A stretch of DNA of 22,382 bases from CAYXZO01 sp964469505 (lineage in GTDB: Bacteria; Fidelibacterota; UBA8477; JABMPR01), in the NCBI GenBank assembly GCA_964469505.1, contig CAYXZO010000039.1:1-22382 (forward strand), read 5' to 3'. Position numbers and translations under genes: made by a program. Each line of letters opens with the position of its first letter. Positions within the stretch are counted from its first letter, which is position 1. Below are positions 15,403-22,382 of the stretch, piece by piece. The notes beneath the pieces are model-generated. The model did not search any database. It worked only from the letters and a program-made list of their open reading frames with translations, and had not been told where the DNA came from.

Positions 15403-16095
15403 TTATTCCTTTATCGAAGAGGTTGTCAAGGGTTCTTCCAGAATTTGGTCAAAACTGAAAACTTCCTGGAAAGCACCGACTACGGACGGTATGACTTCCG
15501 CTACCTCAACCTTGCGCCCCAGCACGCGGCAGAGGCTGGTGACGCCTTTATCGCGGATGCCACAGGGAATCATACCGGAAAAATATGACAAATTTGGGCA
15601 TATATTCAAAGCGAATCCATGGAGGGTCACCCAGCGGGAAAGACGCACCCCCAGGGCGCAGATTTTTTCCTCACCGATCCAGACTCCCGTAAGTCCTGGA
15701 ATGCGGCCCGCTTCTACTCCGAATGTTTGTAAAGCGCGGATGATAACTTCTTCCAGGGAACGCATGTACCAGCTCACGCTGGGACGGTGTTGTTTCAGAT
15801 CGAAGATGGGGTAGCCCACCAGCTGCCCTGGACCGTGCCAGGTAACGTCGCCGCCCCGGTCGGTTTGCACTACTTCCGCATCGCCAGGATTCAAAAGGTT
15901 GCGGGGATCGGCGTTCTTGCCCAGGGTGTAAACCGGCGGATGCTCCAGCAACAGCAGCGTGTCAGGGATTTCTTGATTCACCCGGCGGCGATGGAGCTCA
16001 CGCTGCAGCTCCCAAGCTTCTCGGTAAGGAACCAGCCCTAATTTATGTACCTGCAAAAGGCGGGTGGTCAACTCAGAATGTGCGCTATAGTTCAA
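15403..16095 (-). CDS. lipB: Octanoyl-[acyl carrier protein]:protein octanoyltransferase
   Basis: LipB (EC 2.3.1.181) moves octanoyl from acyl carrier protein to lipoyl domains, the step before LipA. Motifs are RGGDVTWHGPGQLVGYP (80-96), EEKICALGVRLSRWVTLHG (142-160, catalytic K144) and FSGMIPCGIRDKGVTSL (172-188, catalytic C178). The frame has no ATG near its beginning. The listed start is a TTG at 16095 (230 aa, slightly long) without a Shine-Dalgarno site, and a TTG at 16071 is an alternative. Homologous sequence begins only at about RLLQVHKLGLVPY, so the first 10 or so residues are uncertain. The stop is four bases before the E1 start, and the E1 ribosome binding site lies inside this gene, so the two are read together. 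Confidence 0.93.
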   Translation of the reverse strand: MNYSAHSELTTRLLQVHKLGLVPYREAWELQRELHRRRVNQEIPDTLLLLEHPPVYTLGKNADPRNLLNPGDAEVVQTDRGGDVTWHGPGQLVGYPIFDLKQHRPSVSWYMRSLEEVIIRALQTFGVEAGRIPGLTGVWIGEEKICALGVRLSRWVTLHGFALNICPNLSYFSGMIPCGIRDKGVTSLCRVLGRKVEVAEVIPSVVGAFQEVFSFDQILEEPLTTSSIKE

Positions 16096-16124
16096 TTACG
16101 AAATTACAGTTCTTTCATTTTCGT

Positions 16125-16130
16125 AGTATA
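16125..16130 (-). promoter_or_regulatory. Possible -10 element for lipB group
   Basis: TATACT on the minus strand matches the -10 consensus at five of six positions and is preceded by a TGG that could act as an extended -10. No good -35 is present. Transcription would start about 16118, giving a leader of roughly 23 bases to the TTG at 16095. The 240 bases between here and the DUF151 gene hold no supported gene. Confidence 0.3.
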
Positions 16131-16335
16131 TACCATCAGGCAAACTAAGGCCGCAGAGCTGAAACTTCCAGTAGAAATAATGAGTCTGCCGGATAATGCC
16201 TGCCGGTTGTCAATCGAGCCGCAAGCTTCAAACCGGGGAGTACGCAAATTGGGCGATAAAAGTCAAACTCAACCTGAAGTTGTGGAGATGATGGCGGAAA
16301 AGCGCTGGGAGAAGAATTTATTTGGTTTTAGGGAC

Positions 16336-16914
16336 TTAGCTTTCCAGTGAACGTAAACGGTCCCGAATCTGGGCCGCCCGTTCGTAATCTTCCCGCTCCA
16401 CGGCCTCTTTCAATTCGGCTTCCAACCGCAACCTTTCCCGGGCCTCGGCGGAAATTTCGGAGAGGTCTTCGTTCAGATCGGGGTCCAGGTCCACTCCTTT
16501 TTCCGTTTCCGCTTTGATGCTTACACCCGCCTCCTGCAGAATCCAGTCCTCCACGAAAATGGGGCGATGATAGCGGAGGGCCACAGCCACCGCATCGCTG
16601 GGACGGGAATCGATTTCCAGTAGTTCGTCCGGTTTACCCACTCGCAGTTTAGCGTAAAAGGTTCCATCCCGCAGGTCGTTCACTACTACCGAGTCCAGCT
16701 CAGAGAGGGTGCGGATCACGTTGGTTAGGAGGTCGTGGGTCATGGGACGGGGAGCTTTCAGACCTTCCAGAGCCATGGCGATGGCCTGGGCTTCATTTTG
16801 TCCTACGATTATGGGGAGATGTCGATTGCTGCGCCCTTTGGGCTTCAATAACAAAGTGTATCCCCGAGCTGGCGGGTAGAACACAATGTTGCGGACTATG
16901 ACTTCAATCAACAT
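16336..16914 (-). CDS. Bifunctional nuclease (DUF151) domain protein with C-terminal UVR motif
   Basis: Protein of 192 aa. A DUF151/bifunctional nuclease domain (about 1-135) has LPIIVGQNEAQAIAMALEG (33-51), RPMTHDLL (56-63) and the hallmark IDSRPSDAVAVALRY (101-115). An acidic linker leads to a UVR motif (about 161-191, LRLEAELKEAVEREDYERAA), a helical hairpin also found in UvrB, UvrC and Clp-associated proteins. The plant homolog family has reported RNase/DNase activity; bacterial roles are not settled. The ATG is immediately preceded by AAGG, too close to be ideal, so the TTG next to it is an alternative start. The gene stands apart from both neighbours (112 and 240 bases) and has its own promoter candidate. 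Confidence 0.9.
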   Translation of the reverse strand: MLIEVIVRNIVFYPPARGYTLLLKPKGRSNRHLPIIVGQNEAQAIAMALEGLKAPRPMTHDLLTNVIRTLSELDSVVVNDLRDGTFYAKLRVGKPDELLEIDSRPSDAVAVALRYHRPIFVEDWILQEAGVSIKAETEKGVDLDPDLNEDLSEISAEARERLRLEAELKEAVEREDYERAAQIRDRLRSLES

Positions 16915-16932
16915 CCTTCACTCTCTGAGCTG

Positions 16933-16962
16933 AAAATAACTCAGTGAGCGAAGAGAAGTCAA
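16933..16962 (-). promoter_or_regulatory. Possible promoter of the DUF151 gene, with palindrome over the -10
   Basis: On the minus strand TTGACT (16957-16962) and TATTTT (16933-16938) are 18 bases apart. The -10 sits in the 10-base spacer of an inverted repeat, CTC-T-CTGAG (16921-16929) and CTCAG-T-GAG (16940-16948). This arrangement would suit a repressor site or a small leader hairpin. Transcription would begin about 16925, 11 bases before the ATG. Confidence 0.35.
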
Positions 16963-17027
16963 TGCCTCATTACACAAGTTGGAGTAATCGGCCCGTCGGT
17001 GTGAGTCAAGGTAAATGGTGGCGACAG

Positions 17028-18101
17028 TTACTTTTCTTCGGCTCCTTTGAGGGTAGCCAGGTAAGCTTTCAACTTTGTGATAGGTTCCACCGGCGTGGGA
17101 TCGACTTCGTGCAGCAAAGCCAGGTAGTAGCTGACCCAATCTCCCAATTGAACCAAAGAAATCATACGGGCCAAAGGGTTCTGCCCTTCGCTGTGGCAAA
17201 AATGGAGACTGCCGGCCAGCGGAGCGATCATCTGGGAAGTTTTATCCATGCGGGCCAGCACCCGCTCATGGTCTTCTTCATCTTGCAAATGGATGATGGC
17301 GATCCGTTTCAGTAAATCCGGGTTCTGTTCCCAGCCCACGATTTCGTTGTGGTTCATTTCCGGGTAGAGGGAGTGGTAAGCCAGATGCTTGGCGTTTTCG
17401 CAGAGCTGCCCCTTCCAGCGCGCGGCCACCGGCGCCAGTAACTGGGCTCCGGCGTAAATCACCACCAGCTTATCCTGCAGGTCCCGGGCCATGTTATACG
17501 CTCTTCCTCCCAGCTTGGCAGGGCCGTAGGTTTGGACCAGATGTTTCGCCAGTCGATGGGTAGCGGGAAGCCACTGATCCAGCGGCAGGTCCAGCAATCC
17601 CAGGCGTTGAAAAAGCACCAATTGAGTGGTGAACAGGTATCCGAAAGCCGCCCGCGGCGGGAGGCTTGGAGGTACTTTAAATACATCCCCCCCTACTTCT
17701 TTGATGAGCTCACTCAGTTTCCCACCGCTGGAAATGCCCACCACCGGCGCGCCTTTCAGGGTAGCAGCAGTGGCAGCAGAGAGGGTTTCTTCCGTGTTGC
17801 CGGAATAAGAAACGGCCACTACCAGGGTTTTCGCGGTCACCCAGGCTGGTAGAGTGTAATCCCGTAGGAGAAAGAAAGGTCGGGTGCCATAACGGAGAGC
17901 CAGAGCCTGCACCATTTCTCCACCGATGGCTGAACCACCCATGCCCAGAATGAGAATATTCTCCACAGTTTTGGCTTTTACATTCAGGGGCGAAGCCTTG
18001 GCGTTGTCGTAAGCTTCCCGCAAATGTTGGGGAAAATTGCGCAGGTGCTGAAGCATATCTTCCCGATCGAAACGGCTGATCAAACGCTGCAAAGGTTTCA
18101 C
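17028..18101 (-). CDS. Bifunctional phosphoglucose/phosphomannose isomerase-type SIS protein
   Basis: Sugar isomerase (SIS) fold protein of 357 aa, of the PGI/PMI family known from archaea and some bacteria, which interconverts fructose 6-phosphate with glucose 6-phosphate and mannose 6-phosphate. Sugar phosphate-binding motifs are GMGGSAIGG (53-61), SYSGNTEET (98-106) and SSGGKLSE (about 124-131). The C-terminal half has MNHNEIVGWE, the conserved His/Glu active-site segment. The start is GTG at 18101, nine bases after AGGAGG (18111-18116). It follows the prenyl synthase by 24 bases and is the last gene of the tight group. With the phosphohexomutase two genes upstream it could feed mannose 1-phosphate or glucose 1-phosphate to envelope glycans. 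Confidence 0.9.
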   Translation of the reverse strand: MKPLQRLISRFDREDMLQHLRNFPQHLREAYDNAKASPLNVKAKTVENILILGMGGSAIGGEMVQALALRYGTRPFFLLRDYTLPAWVTAKTLVVAVSYSGNTEETLSAATAATLKGAPVVGISSGGKLSELIKEVGGDVFKVPPSLPPRAAFGYLFTTQLVLFQRLGLLDLPLDQWLPATHRLAKHLVQTYGPAKLGGRAYNMARDLQDKLVVIYAGAQLLAPVAARWKGQLCENAKHLAYHSLYPEMNHNEIVGWEQNPDLLKRIAIIHLQDEEDHERVLARMDKTSQMIAPLAGSLHFCHSEGQNPLARMISLVQLGDWVSYYLALLHEVDPTPVEPITKLKAYLATLKGAEEK

Positions 18102-18125
18102 GAAATCAGACCTCCTTTCTCCTCG

Positions 18126-19100
18126 TCAAGAACGTCTCTTTAAAATGTAATCTATCAGGGCTGATAGTAATTCCGGTTTTAGTAAAGCTGCTTGACTCAG
18201 GTGTTCTCGGGCGGCTTTGATCCACTCCTTGATCTGGGCCTGAGCCCGCTCCAGGGTCCCCGTGGCTTGCAGCAGCTCCCGGAGAAGTTTCCACTGCTCC
18301 GGTCCCAGGGTCTGCTGTTGTATGGATTGCAGCCGCTGGCGCTCCGCTGGTGTCAAATGTTCGTTCAGGTCCAGCCATAGCCAGGTCTGTTTACCGTTCA
18401 CGATGTCACTACCCAACGATTTGCCCATGGAGGTTTCTTCGGCAGTCAGCTCCAGTAAATCATCCTGTAGCTGGAAAGCCCTTCCTAGTAAGCGGCCACA
18501 GGCCCCTAGGGCGTTTACCTGCCGATCGGTGCCTTCACCGCAGAGTCCCCCCAGCTGACAAGCCAGGGCCAACAAAGCGGCGGTTTTCTGATCTATCATA
18601 GTGAGATATTGATCTTTGGTAACTTGTCCCCGGCTGGCTAATTCCATGTCCCGCGCCTGCCCCCAACAGACTTCCATGGCCGTGGAGTTGAACAGCCCCA
18701 AGGCCGTATGCAATTTCGCGGCGGGTAGTTTTTCCAGCAGCCGGTAGGCGTAGATCAGCAATACATCACCGGCCAACAGGGCCTGTTCCAGGGAAAATTG
18801 TTTGTGAACCGTAGGCCGGCCCCGACGCAGCTCATCCTGATCCATGATATCATCATGAACCAGGGTGAAAGTGTGAAAAACCTCCAGCGCCGCGGCAATG
18901 GAACAGTATCCCTCCCAGTTGCCTCCCACGGCGGTGACGGAAGCGAAGAACAAAGCCGGGCGCAGGCGTTTGCCCCGGCCTTCCAGGGCGTACTTAGCCG
19001 GTAGATTGAGGTATTCTGGTTCTCCCCGGAAAGGTGCCTGGGCCAGTATTTCATCCACCGCCCGGCGCCAACGGTCCAGATGAGCTTGCAAGTCCACCAT
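18126..19100 (-). CDS. Short-chain polyprenyl diphosphate synthase (GGPP/FPP type)
   Basis: Trans-prenyltransferase of 324 aa that joins isopentenyl diphosphate to allylic diphosphates. GRGKRLRP (41-48) binds IPP. The first aspartate-rich motif is HDDIMDQDELRRG (82-94), a DDxxD without the two-residue insertion of typical bacterial FPP synthases. The second is DDLLE (213-217), with Glu in place of the last Asp. F78, five residues before the first motif, is a bulky residue at the position that limits chain length, which points to a C15-C20 product in the manner of archaeal-type (type III) GGPP synthases. That assignment is inference. The gene begins three bases after the IPP isomerase stop, so the pair should be made together. 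Confidence 0.92.
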   Translation of the reverse strand: MVDLQAHLDRWRRAVDEILAQAPFRGEPEYLNLPAKYALEGRGKRLRPALFFASVTAVGGNWEGYCSIAAALEVFHTFTLVHDDIMDQDELRRGRPTVHKQFSLEQALLAGDVLLIYAYRLLEKLPAAKLHTALGLFNSTAMEVCWGQARDMELASRGQVTKDQYLTMIDQKTAALLALACQLGGLCGEGTDRQVNALGACGRLLGRAFQLQDDLLELTAEETSMGKSLGSDIVNGKQTWLWLDLNEHLTPAERQRLQSIQQQTLGPEQWKLLRELLQATGTLERAQAQIKEWIKAAREHLSQAALLKPELLSALIDYILKRRS

Positions 19101-19103
19101 TCT

Positions 19104-20132
19104 TCAATGTTTCCTCAATAAGCTGCGGTCGCCGTGAAAAGTTTTTATATCCCCTCTCCCGGTACCGAAAAGTACCAGCTTCAAAGTTTCCCGCCACACT
19201 TGCAGCAAGTGCCGTACCGCCGGAATACCTCCCTGCATGGCGGCCATGAGAATTGGCCGGGCGGCGCTCACCAGGGTGGCCCCCAGGGCCAGGGCTTTGG
19301 CCATGTCCAGCGGCGAGCGGATTCCGCCGCCGGCTATCAAGCGTACTTTCGGCAAGGGGCACTGTTCCAGTACCAAGGCGGTGGGTTCACCCCAATCCCG
19401 AAAGTACTCCGCCGCCTCCCGGCGGGGATCATTCTCTGGCAGGCGAGCCTTTTCAATCAACAGCCAGTTAGTGCCGCCGGCGCCGGCAATTTCCACCCAG
19501 GTGATGCCCGCCGCGGCCAGACGTTCGATAACCGACACCGAAAGCCCTTGTCCAACTTCTTTTACGATTAACGGTAAGGGAAAAGTCTGAACCCATTCCT
19601 GAAGGGTTCTCAGCGCACCGGCGAAAAAGGGTTCCCCTTCGGGTTGGATGGCTTCCTGGAGGGGATTCAAATGCACTACCAGCGCGTCGGCCTGGAGAGT
19701 CCGGCACAAATCGGCTGCCTGTTCCTGGGTTACGCCGGCGATCAGTTGACTGATGCCGATATTGGCGAACAGGGGGATATCCGGGGCGTATTGCCGCAGG
19801 GCGAGATATTTTTCCTTGAGAGACGGGTTTTCCAGCCAGGGCCTCAGGGAACCCAGGGCCAGGGCACAACCCTCGGCTTGGGCGGCCCGGGCCAGCACTC
19901 GATTCAGACGATCAGCATGCTTTTCGCCCCCGGACATGGCGCCGATAACGAAAGGGAAACTCAGGCGTTTCCCGAATACGTCCAGGGAAACATCCACATC
20001 CTCTAGGTTCAATTCTGGTAAGGCGTTATGAATAAAATGCCAGCGCTCGAATCCGCTGGCAAAGGGAAACTCCACCGCGCCCTGGGCTAAGCGCAGGTGG
20101 TCGGCTTTGCGCTCCTCAGTGGGGGAGGTCAA
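19104..20132 (-). CDS. fni: Type 2 isopentenyl-diphosphate delta-isomerase (FMN-dependent)
   Basis: IDI-2 (EC 5.3.3.2) interconverts isopentenyl and dimethylallyl diphosphate using reduced FMN. I choose the TTG at 20132 (342 aa), because GGAGAG lies seven bases before it and the protein then opens TSPTEERKADHLRLA as in the family; a TTG at 20147 is the longer alternative. Motifs counted from 20132 are GAMSGGEKHA (64-73), FANIGISQL (122-130), VHLNPLQEAIQPEGE (153-167; the Gln and Glu bind Mg and substrate), VKEVGQG (190-196), AGAGGTNW (216-223) and the phosphate-binding GGGIRSPLDMAKALALGA. It overlaps the end of the phosphohexomutase gene by 17 bases and supplies the allylic substrate for the prenyl synthase that follows. 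Confidence 0.93.
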   Translation of the reverse strand: MTSPTEERKADHLRLAQGAVEFPFASGFERWHFIHNALPELNLEDVDVSLDVFGKRLSFPFVIGAMSGGEKHADRLNRVLARAAQAEGCALALGSLRPWLENPSLKEKYLALRQYAPDIPLFANIGISQLIAGVTQEQAADLCRTLQADALVVHLNPLQEAIQPEGEPFFAGALRTLQEWVQTFPLPLIVKEVGQGLSVSVIERLAAAGITWVEIAGAGGTNWLLIEKARLPENDPRREAAEYFRDWGEPTALVLEQCPLPKVRLIAGGGIRSPLDMAKALALGATLVSAARPILMAAMQGGIPAVRHLLQVWRETLKLVLFGTGRGDIKTFHGDRSLLRKH

Positions 20133-21492
20133 CCTCGATCTCTCCAAAGGTTTGCAGCTTGGATATGATCTCCTGTTGGATTTCTTCCATGCGCTCCCGG
20201 GTGCGCGCTTCGAAACGGCAGACGATCACCGGTTGGGTGTTGGAAGCCCGCACCAGCCCCCAGCCGTCACCAAAGCGAATGCGCACGCCGTCCACCGTGA
20301 TGCAGTCGTAGTGCTGAGTGAAATACTCCTCCGCGGCCCGGGCGATGCGGAATTTTTCTTCGTCGGAGGGACAATTCAGCCGGATTTCAGGGGTGCTTAC
20401 GTAATGGGGCAGTTCCGCCACCAGCTCCGACAGGAGACACGATTGGCGAGAAAGCAGTTCTAGCATACGTCCGCCGTTGTAGATGGCGTCGTCGTAACCG
20501 AAATAACGATCGGCGAAGAATAGGTGACCGCTCATTTCGCCCGCGAAGGGAGCTTTCAGCTCCCGCATCTTATCTTTGATGAGGGAGTGACCCGTTTTGT
20601 ACATTACCGGCGTGCCGCCGAATTCTTTGATTTTTTCTTCCAGAGCCTGGGAGCATTTGACATCGAAGATCACCGGCTCGCCCTGACCTTTGAGAACATC
20701 GCGGGCGAAAAGGATCATCTGGTAGTCGGCCCAGACGATTTCGCCTTTATCATCAATCACTCCCAACCGGTCGGCGTCGCCATCGAAGGCCAGCCCCACG
20801 TCGTAGCCGCCTTTGCGGATCTCATTCTGCAGGTCCACCAGGTTTTCTTTGACGGTGGGGTCGGGATGGTGGTTGGGGAAACGTCCGTCCACTTCGCAAT
20901 AAAGCTCGGTAATCTGGCAACCCAGGCGGCGGTAGATTTCCACCGCGCACAGGGAGGCGGCGGCGTTACCGCAATCCACCGCGATGCGCAGGGGACGTTC
21001 CAGGGAGAGGTGTTCCACCACGTAGTTGATGTACTCCGGCAACAACGCGAATTCGCTCCGCGCTCCCCGGCCCGTTTCGTAATCTTCTTTCTCGATGATT
21101 TCCCGCAGGGTTTGAATTTCCTCGCCGAAGAAAGCCCGGTTCTGATAGGTGAACTTGAAACCGTTGAACTCGGGCGGATTGTGGCTACCTGTAATCTGGC
21201 AAGCGGCCTGGACGTCGTCGAAATAGTGCCCGGCGAAATAGTTGACCGGGGTTGGAACCGTCCCGATGTCCACAATGTTGATACCGGTACTGAGAACTCC
21301 GGTGGCAAAATTCTCCTTTAGCCGGGGGGTACTCAGGCGTACATCCCCGGAAAGCACCATCTTGGTGGCGCCCCGGCGCTTCAACACCGTGCCGTAAGCT
21401 TTACCGAGAGCTTCTACCAAAGCGGGAGGGAAGTCCTTTTCAACTTCCCCGCGAACATCATATGAGCGGAAGATGTAGGGATTCACTTTCAT
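20116..21492 (-). CDS. Phosphomannomutase/phosphoglucomutase (alpha-D-phosphohexomutase)
   Basis: Four-domain phosphohexomutase of 458 aa that moves phosphate between the C6 and C1 positions of glucose or mannose. The phosphoserine loop TGSHNPPE (101-108) has S103. The Mg-binding loop is DGDADRLG (237-244), the sugar-recognition loop GEMSGHLFF, and the C-terminal phosphate loop VRASNTQPV. The length and these loops match AlgC/ManB-like PMM/PGM enzymes rather than GlmM. The ATG overlaps the murQ stop by four bases (ATGA), and AAGGA nine bases upstream supports it. With the PGI/PMI protein in the same group it would make hexose 1-phosphates for nucleotide sugars. Preference for glucose or mannose cannot be told. 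Confidence 0.93.
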   Translation of the reverse strand: MKVNPYIFRSYDVRGEVEKDFPPALVEALGKAYGTVLKRRGATKMVLSGDVRLSTPRLKENFATGVLSTGINIVDIGTVPTPVNYFAGHYFDDVQAACQITGSHNPPEFNGFKFTYQNRAFFGEEIQTLREIIEKEDYETGRGARSEFALLPEYINYVVEHLSLERPLRIAVDCGNAAASLCAVEIYRRLGCQITELYCEVDGRFPNHHPDPTVKENLVDLQNEIRKGGYDVGLAFDGDADRLGVIDDKGEIVWADYQMILFARDVLKGQGEPVIFDVKCSQALEEKIKEFGGTPVMYKTGHSLIKDKMRELKAPFAGEMSGHLFFADRYFGYDDAIYNGGRMLELLSRQSCLLSELVAELPHYVSTPEIRLNCPSDEEKFRIARAAEEYFTQHYDCITVDGVRIRFGDGWGLVRASNTQPVIVCRFEARTRERMEEIQQEIISKLQTFGEIEVDLPH

Positions 21493-22382
21493 GGCATAGC
21501 TTCCTTCTCCAATGCGGCAATTGCCTGGCGAACATTTCCGTGGAACTGAGCTAAAAAGCGCTCGGCGGCGGGGGCGTCGGCCCCGGTCTTGTACATCACG
21601 ATGGCCACCTTCACCGATTTACCCGCTTTTTCCAGTAATTCTGCGGCTTCTTCATAGGTACAACCGGTTATGCTGGCAATAATGCGGCGACCACGGTCAG
21701 TCAATTTATTGTTGGTGGCTCTTAAATCCACCATCAAATTCTCGTAAACCTTGCCCAGCTTGATCATGGCGGTGGTGCTGATCATGTTGAGAATCAGCTT
21801 GGTGGCCGTGCCAGCTTTCATGCGGGTGGATCCGGCTACAACTTCGGGACCCACCCGGGCGGAAATGAGCACATCCACTTCAACATCGATTTCCGCTGGA
21901 TCTACACAGGTGAGGAAAATAGTTTTGGCCCCTATCCGGTGAGCTTCCTGCACCGCCCCCAGTACGAAGGGGGTCAAACCGCTGGTGGCAATGCCCATCA
22001 CAACATCCTTGGCGGTAACCTCGAGTTCCTGAACCAGTTTGGCGCCGTCTTCCGGATAGTCCTCGGCACCTTCGATGGCCCGGCGCAAGGCCTGGTCGCC
22101 CCCGGCAATATATCCCTGAACTAGCTCTGGAGGTGCGTTGAAGGTGGGGGGGATTTCCGAGGCATCCAGCACCCCCAGACGGCCGCTGGTACCAGCCCCG
22201 ATGTAATATAGATGACCCCCAGCCTGGAGAGCTTGAATCACCAGTTCGGTAGCCTGGGCAATGCTGGGGATTTCATGCGCCACTGCTGGGGCTACCCGGT
22301 GGTCTTCCTGGTTGATGATAGTTAGAATTTCTGCCACGGAGCGGGCATCGATGTCCATACTGGCCGGGTTGCGTTGTTCTGT
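21489..22382 (-). CDS. murQ: N-acetylmuramic acid 6-phosphate etherase, 5' end outside window
   Basis: MurQ (EC 4.2.1.126) splits the lactyl ether of MurNAc 6-phosphate to give GlcNAc 6-phosphate and D-lactate in peptidoglycan recycling. The frame stays open to the window edge. The eight codons before the ATG at 22358 read TEQRNPAS, which is the conserved N-terminal block of MurQ, so that ATG is internal and the true start lies a few codons beyond the edge. The SIS domain has GAGTSGRLGVLDASEIPPTF, with the catalytic-type Glu in DASE, then IEGAEDYPEDG, ATSGLTPFV and STRMKAGTATKLILN. It overlaps the phosphohexomutase start (ATGA). No anhydro-MurNAc kinase is visible, but the gene before murQ lies outside the window. 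Confidence 0.95.
   Translation of the reverse strand, partial: TEQRNPASMDIDARSVAEILTIINQEDHRVAPAVAHEIPSIAQATELVIQALQAGGHLYYIGAGTSGRLGVLDASEIPPTFNAPPELVQGYIAGGDQALRRAIEGAEDYPEDGAKLVQELEVTAKDVVMGIATSGLTPFVLGAVQEAHRIGAKTIFLTCVDPAEIDVEVDVLISARVGPEVVAGSTRMKAGTATKLILNMISTTAMIKLGKVYENLMVDLRATNNKLTDRGRRIIASITGCTYEEAAELLEKAGKSVKVAIVMYKTGADAPAAERFLAQFHGNVRQAIAALEKEAMP

Noticed and set aside
14649..15458. 269-codon plus-strand open frame
   Set aside because: Antisense to the E1 alpha region with its TPP motif; no family resemblance.
16045..16350. 101-codon plus-strand frame between lipB and the DUF151 gene
   Set aside because: It overlaps the coding ends of both minus-strand genes and has no ribosome binding site or family match.
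20524..21321. 265-codon plus-strand open frame
   Set aside because: Antisense to the phosphohexomutase gene, whose catalytic loops are intact.
22296..22358. murQ starting at the ATG at 22358
   Set aside because: The codons before it encode the conserved TEQRNPAS block, so this ATG is internal and the gene runs off the window.

Overview
The window looks like a chromosomal segment of a free-living bacterium. Its housekeeping genes are moderately GC-rich and it has MurQ-type peptidoglycan recycling, many recognisable Shine-Dalgarno sites and several GTG/TTG starts. The fused E1 alpha/beta 2-oxo acid dehydrogenase, type 2 IPP isomerase, PGI/PMI-type isomerase and DUF151+UVR protein together would suit a deep-branching lineage near the FCB group (Calditrichota/Ignavibacteria-like). 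That placement is inference only; there is no rRNA or marker gene here to fix it.

Left part (1-3117): an isolated, lower-GC AbiEi/AbiEii type IV toxin-antitoxin (abortive infection) pair at 653-2376, with an ATGA start/stop overlap. It is flanked on both sides by long stretches without convincing genes, as expected of an acquired defence cassette. The right-hand flank carries hairpins and one copy of an intergenic element seen again near 10 kb.

Middle part (3118-9760, plus strand): a purine-catabolism group. Adenine deaminase overlaps a molybdenum hydroxylase large subunit of the xanthine dehydrogenase family by 4 bp, and an SsnA-type aminohydrolase follows. Between the last two sit a lower-GC STAND/archaeal-type ATPase gene and a repeat-rich spacer. 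The spacer holds a 15-bp duplication across a stop codon, 7-bp tandem arrays in both orientations and a 16-bp perfect palindrome. The iron-sulfur and FAD subunits expected for the hydroxylase are not in the window.

Convergent junction (9761-10057): a nested inverted repeat, a 22-nt near-palindrome and a minus-strand intrinsic terminator lie between ssnA and the converging minus-strand genes.

Right part (10058-22382, minus strand): two groups. Read in transcription order, the distal group is murQ (5' end outside the window), phosphohexomutase, IPP isomerase, prenyl diphosphate synthase and PGI/PMI-type sugar phosphate isomerase. It is tightly packed and links cell-wall sugar recycling, sugar-nucleotide precursors and isoprenoid synthesis. 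A DUF151/UVR protein follows. The second group is lipB, E1 alpha-beta fusion, E2, lipA and a zinc-type alcohol dehydrogenase/quinone reductase. It combines a lipoyl-dependent 2-oxo acid dehydrogenase with both enzymes that make its lipoyl cofactor, but E3 is not present here.

I found no rRNA, tRNA, CRISPR array, integrase or transposase. No single gene set looks like a wholly new system. The most unusual items are the orphan Mo-hydroxylase/adenine deaminase/SsnA group interrupted by an ATPase, and the structured repeats at 8.2-8.4 kb and 9.8-10.0 kb.
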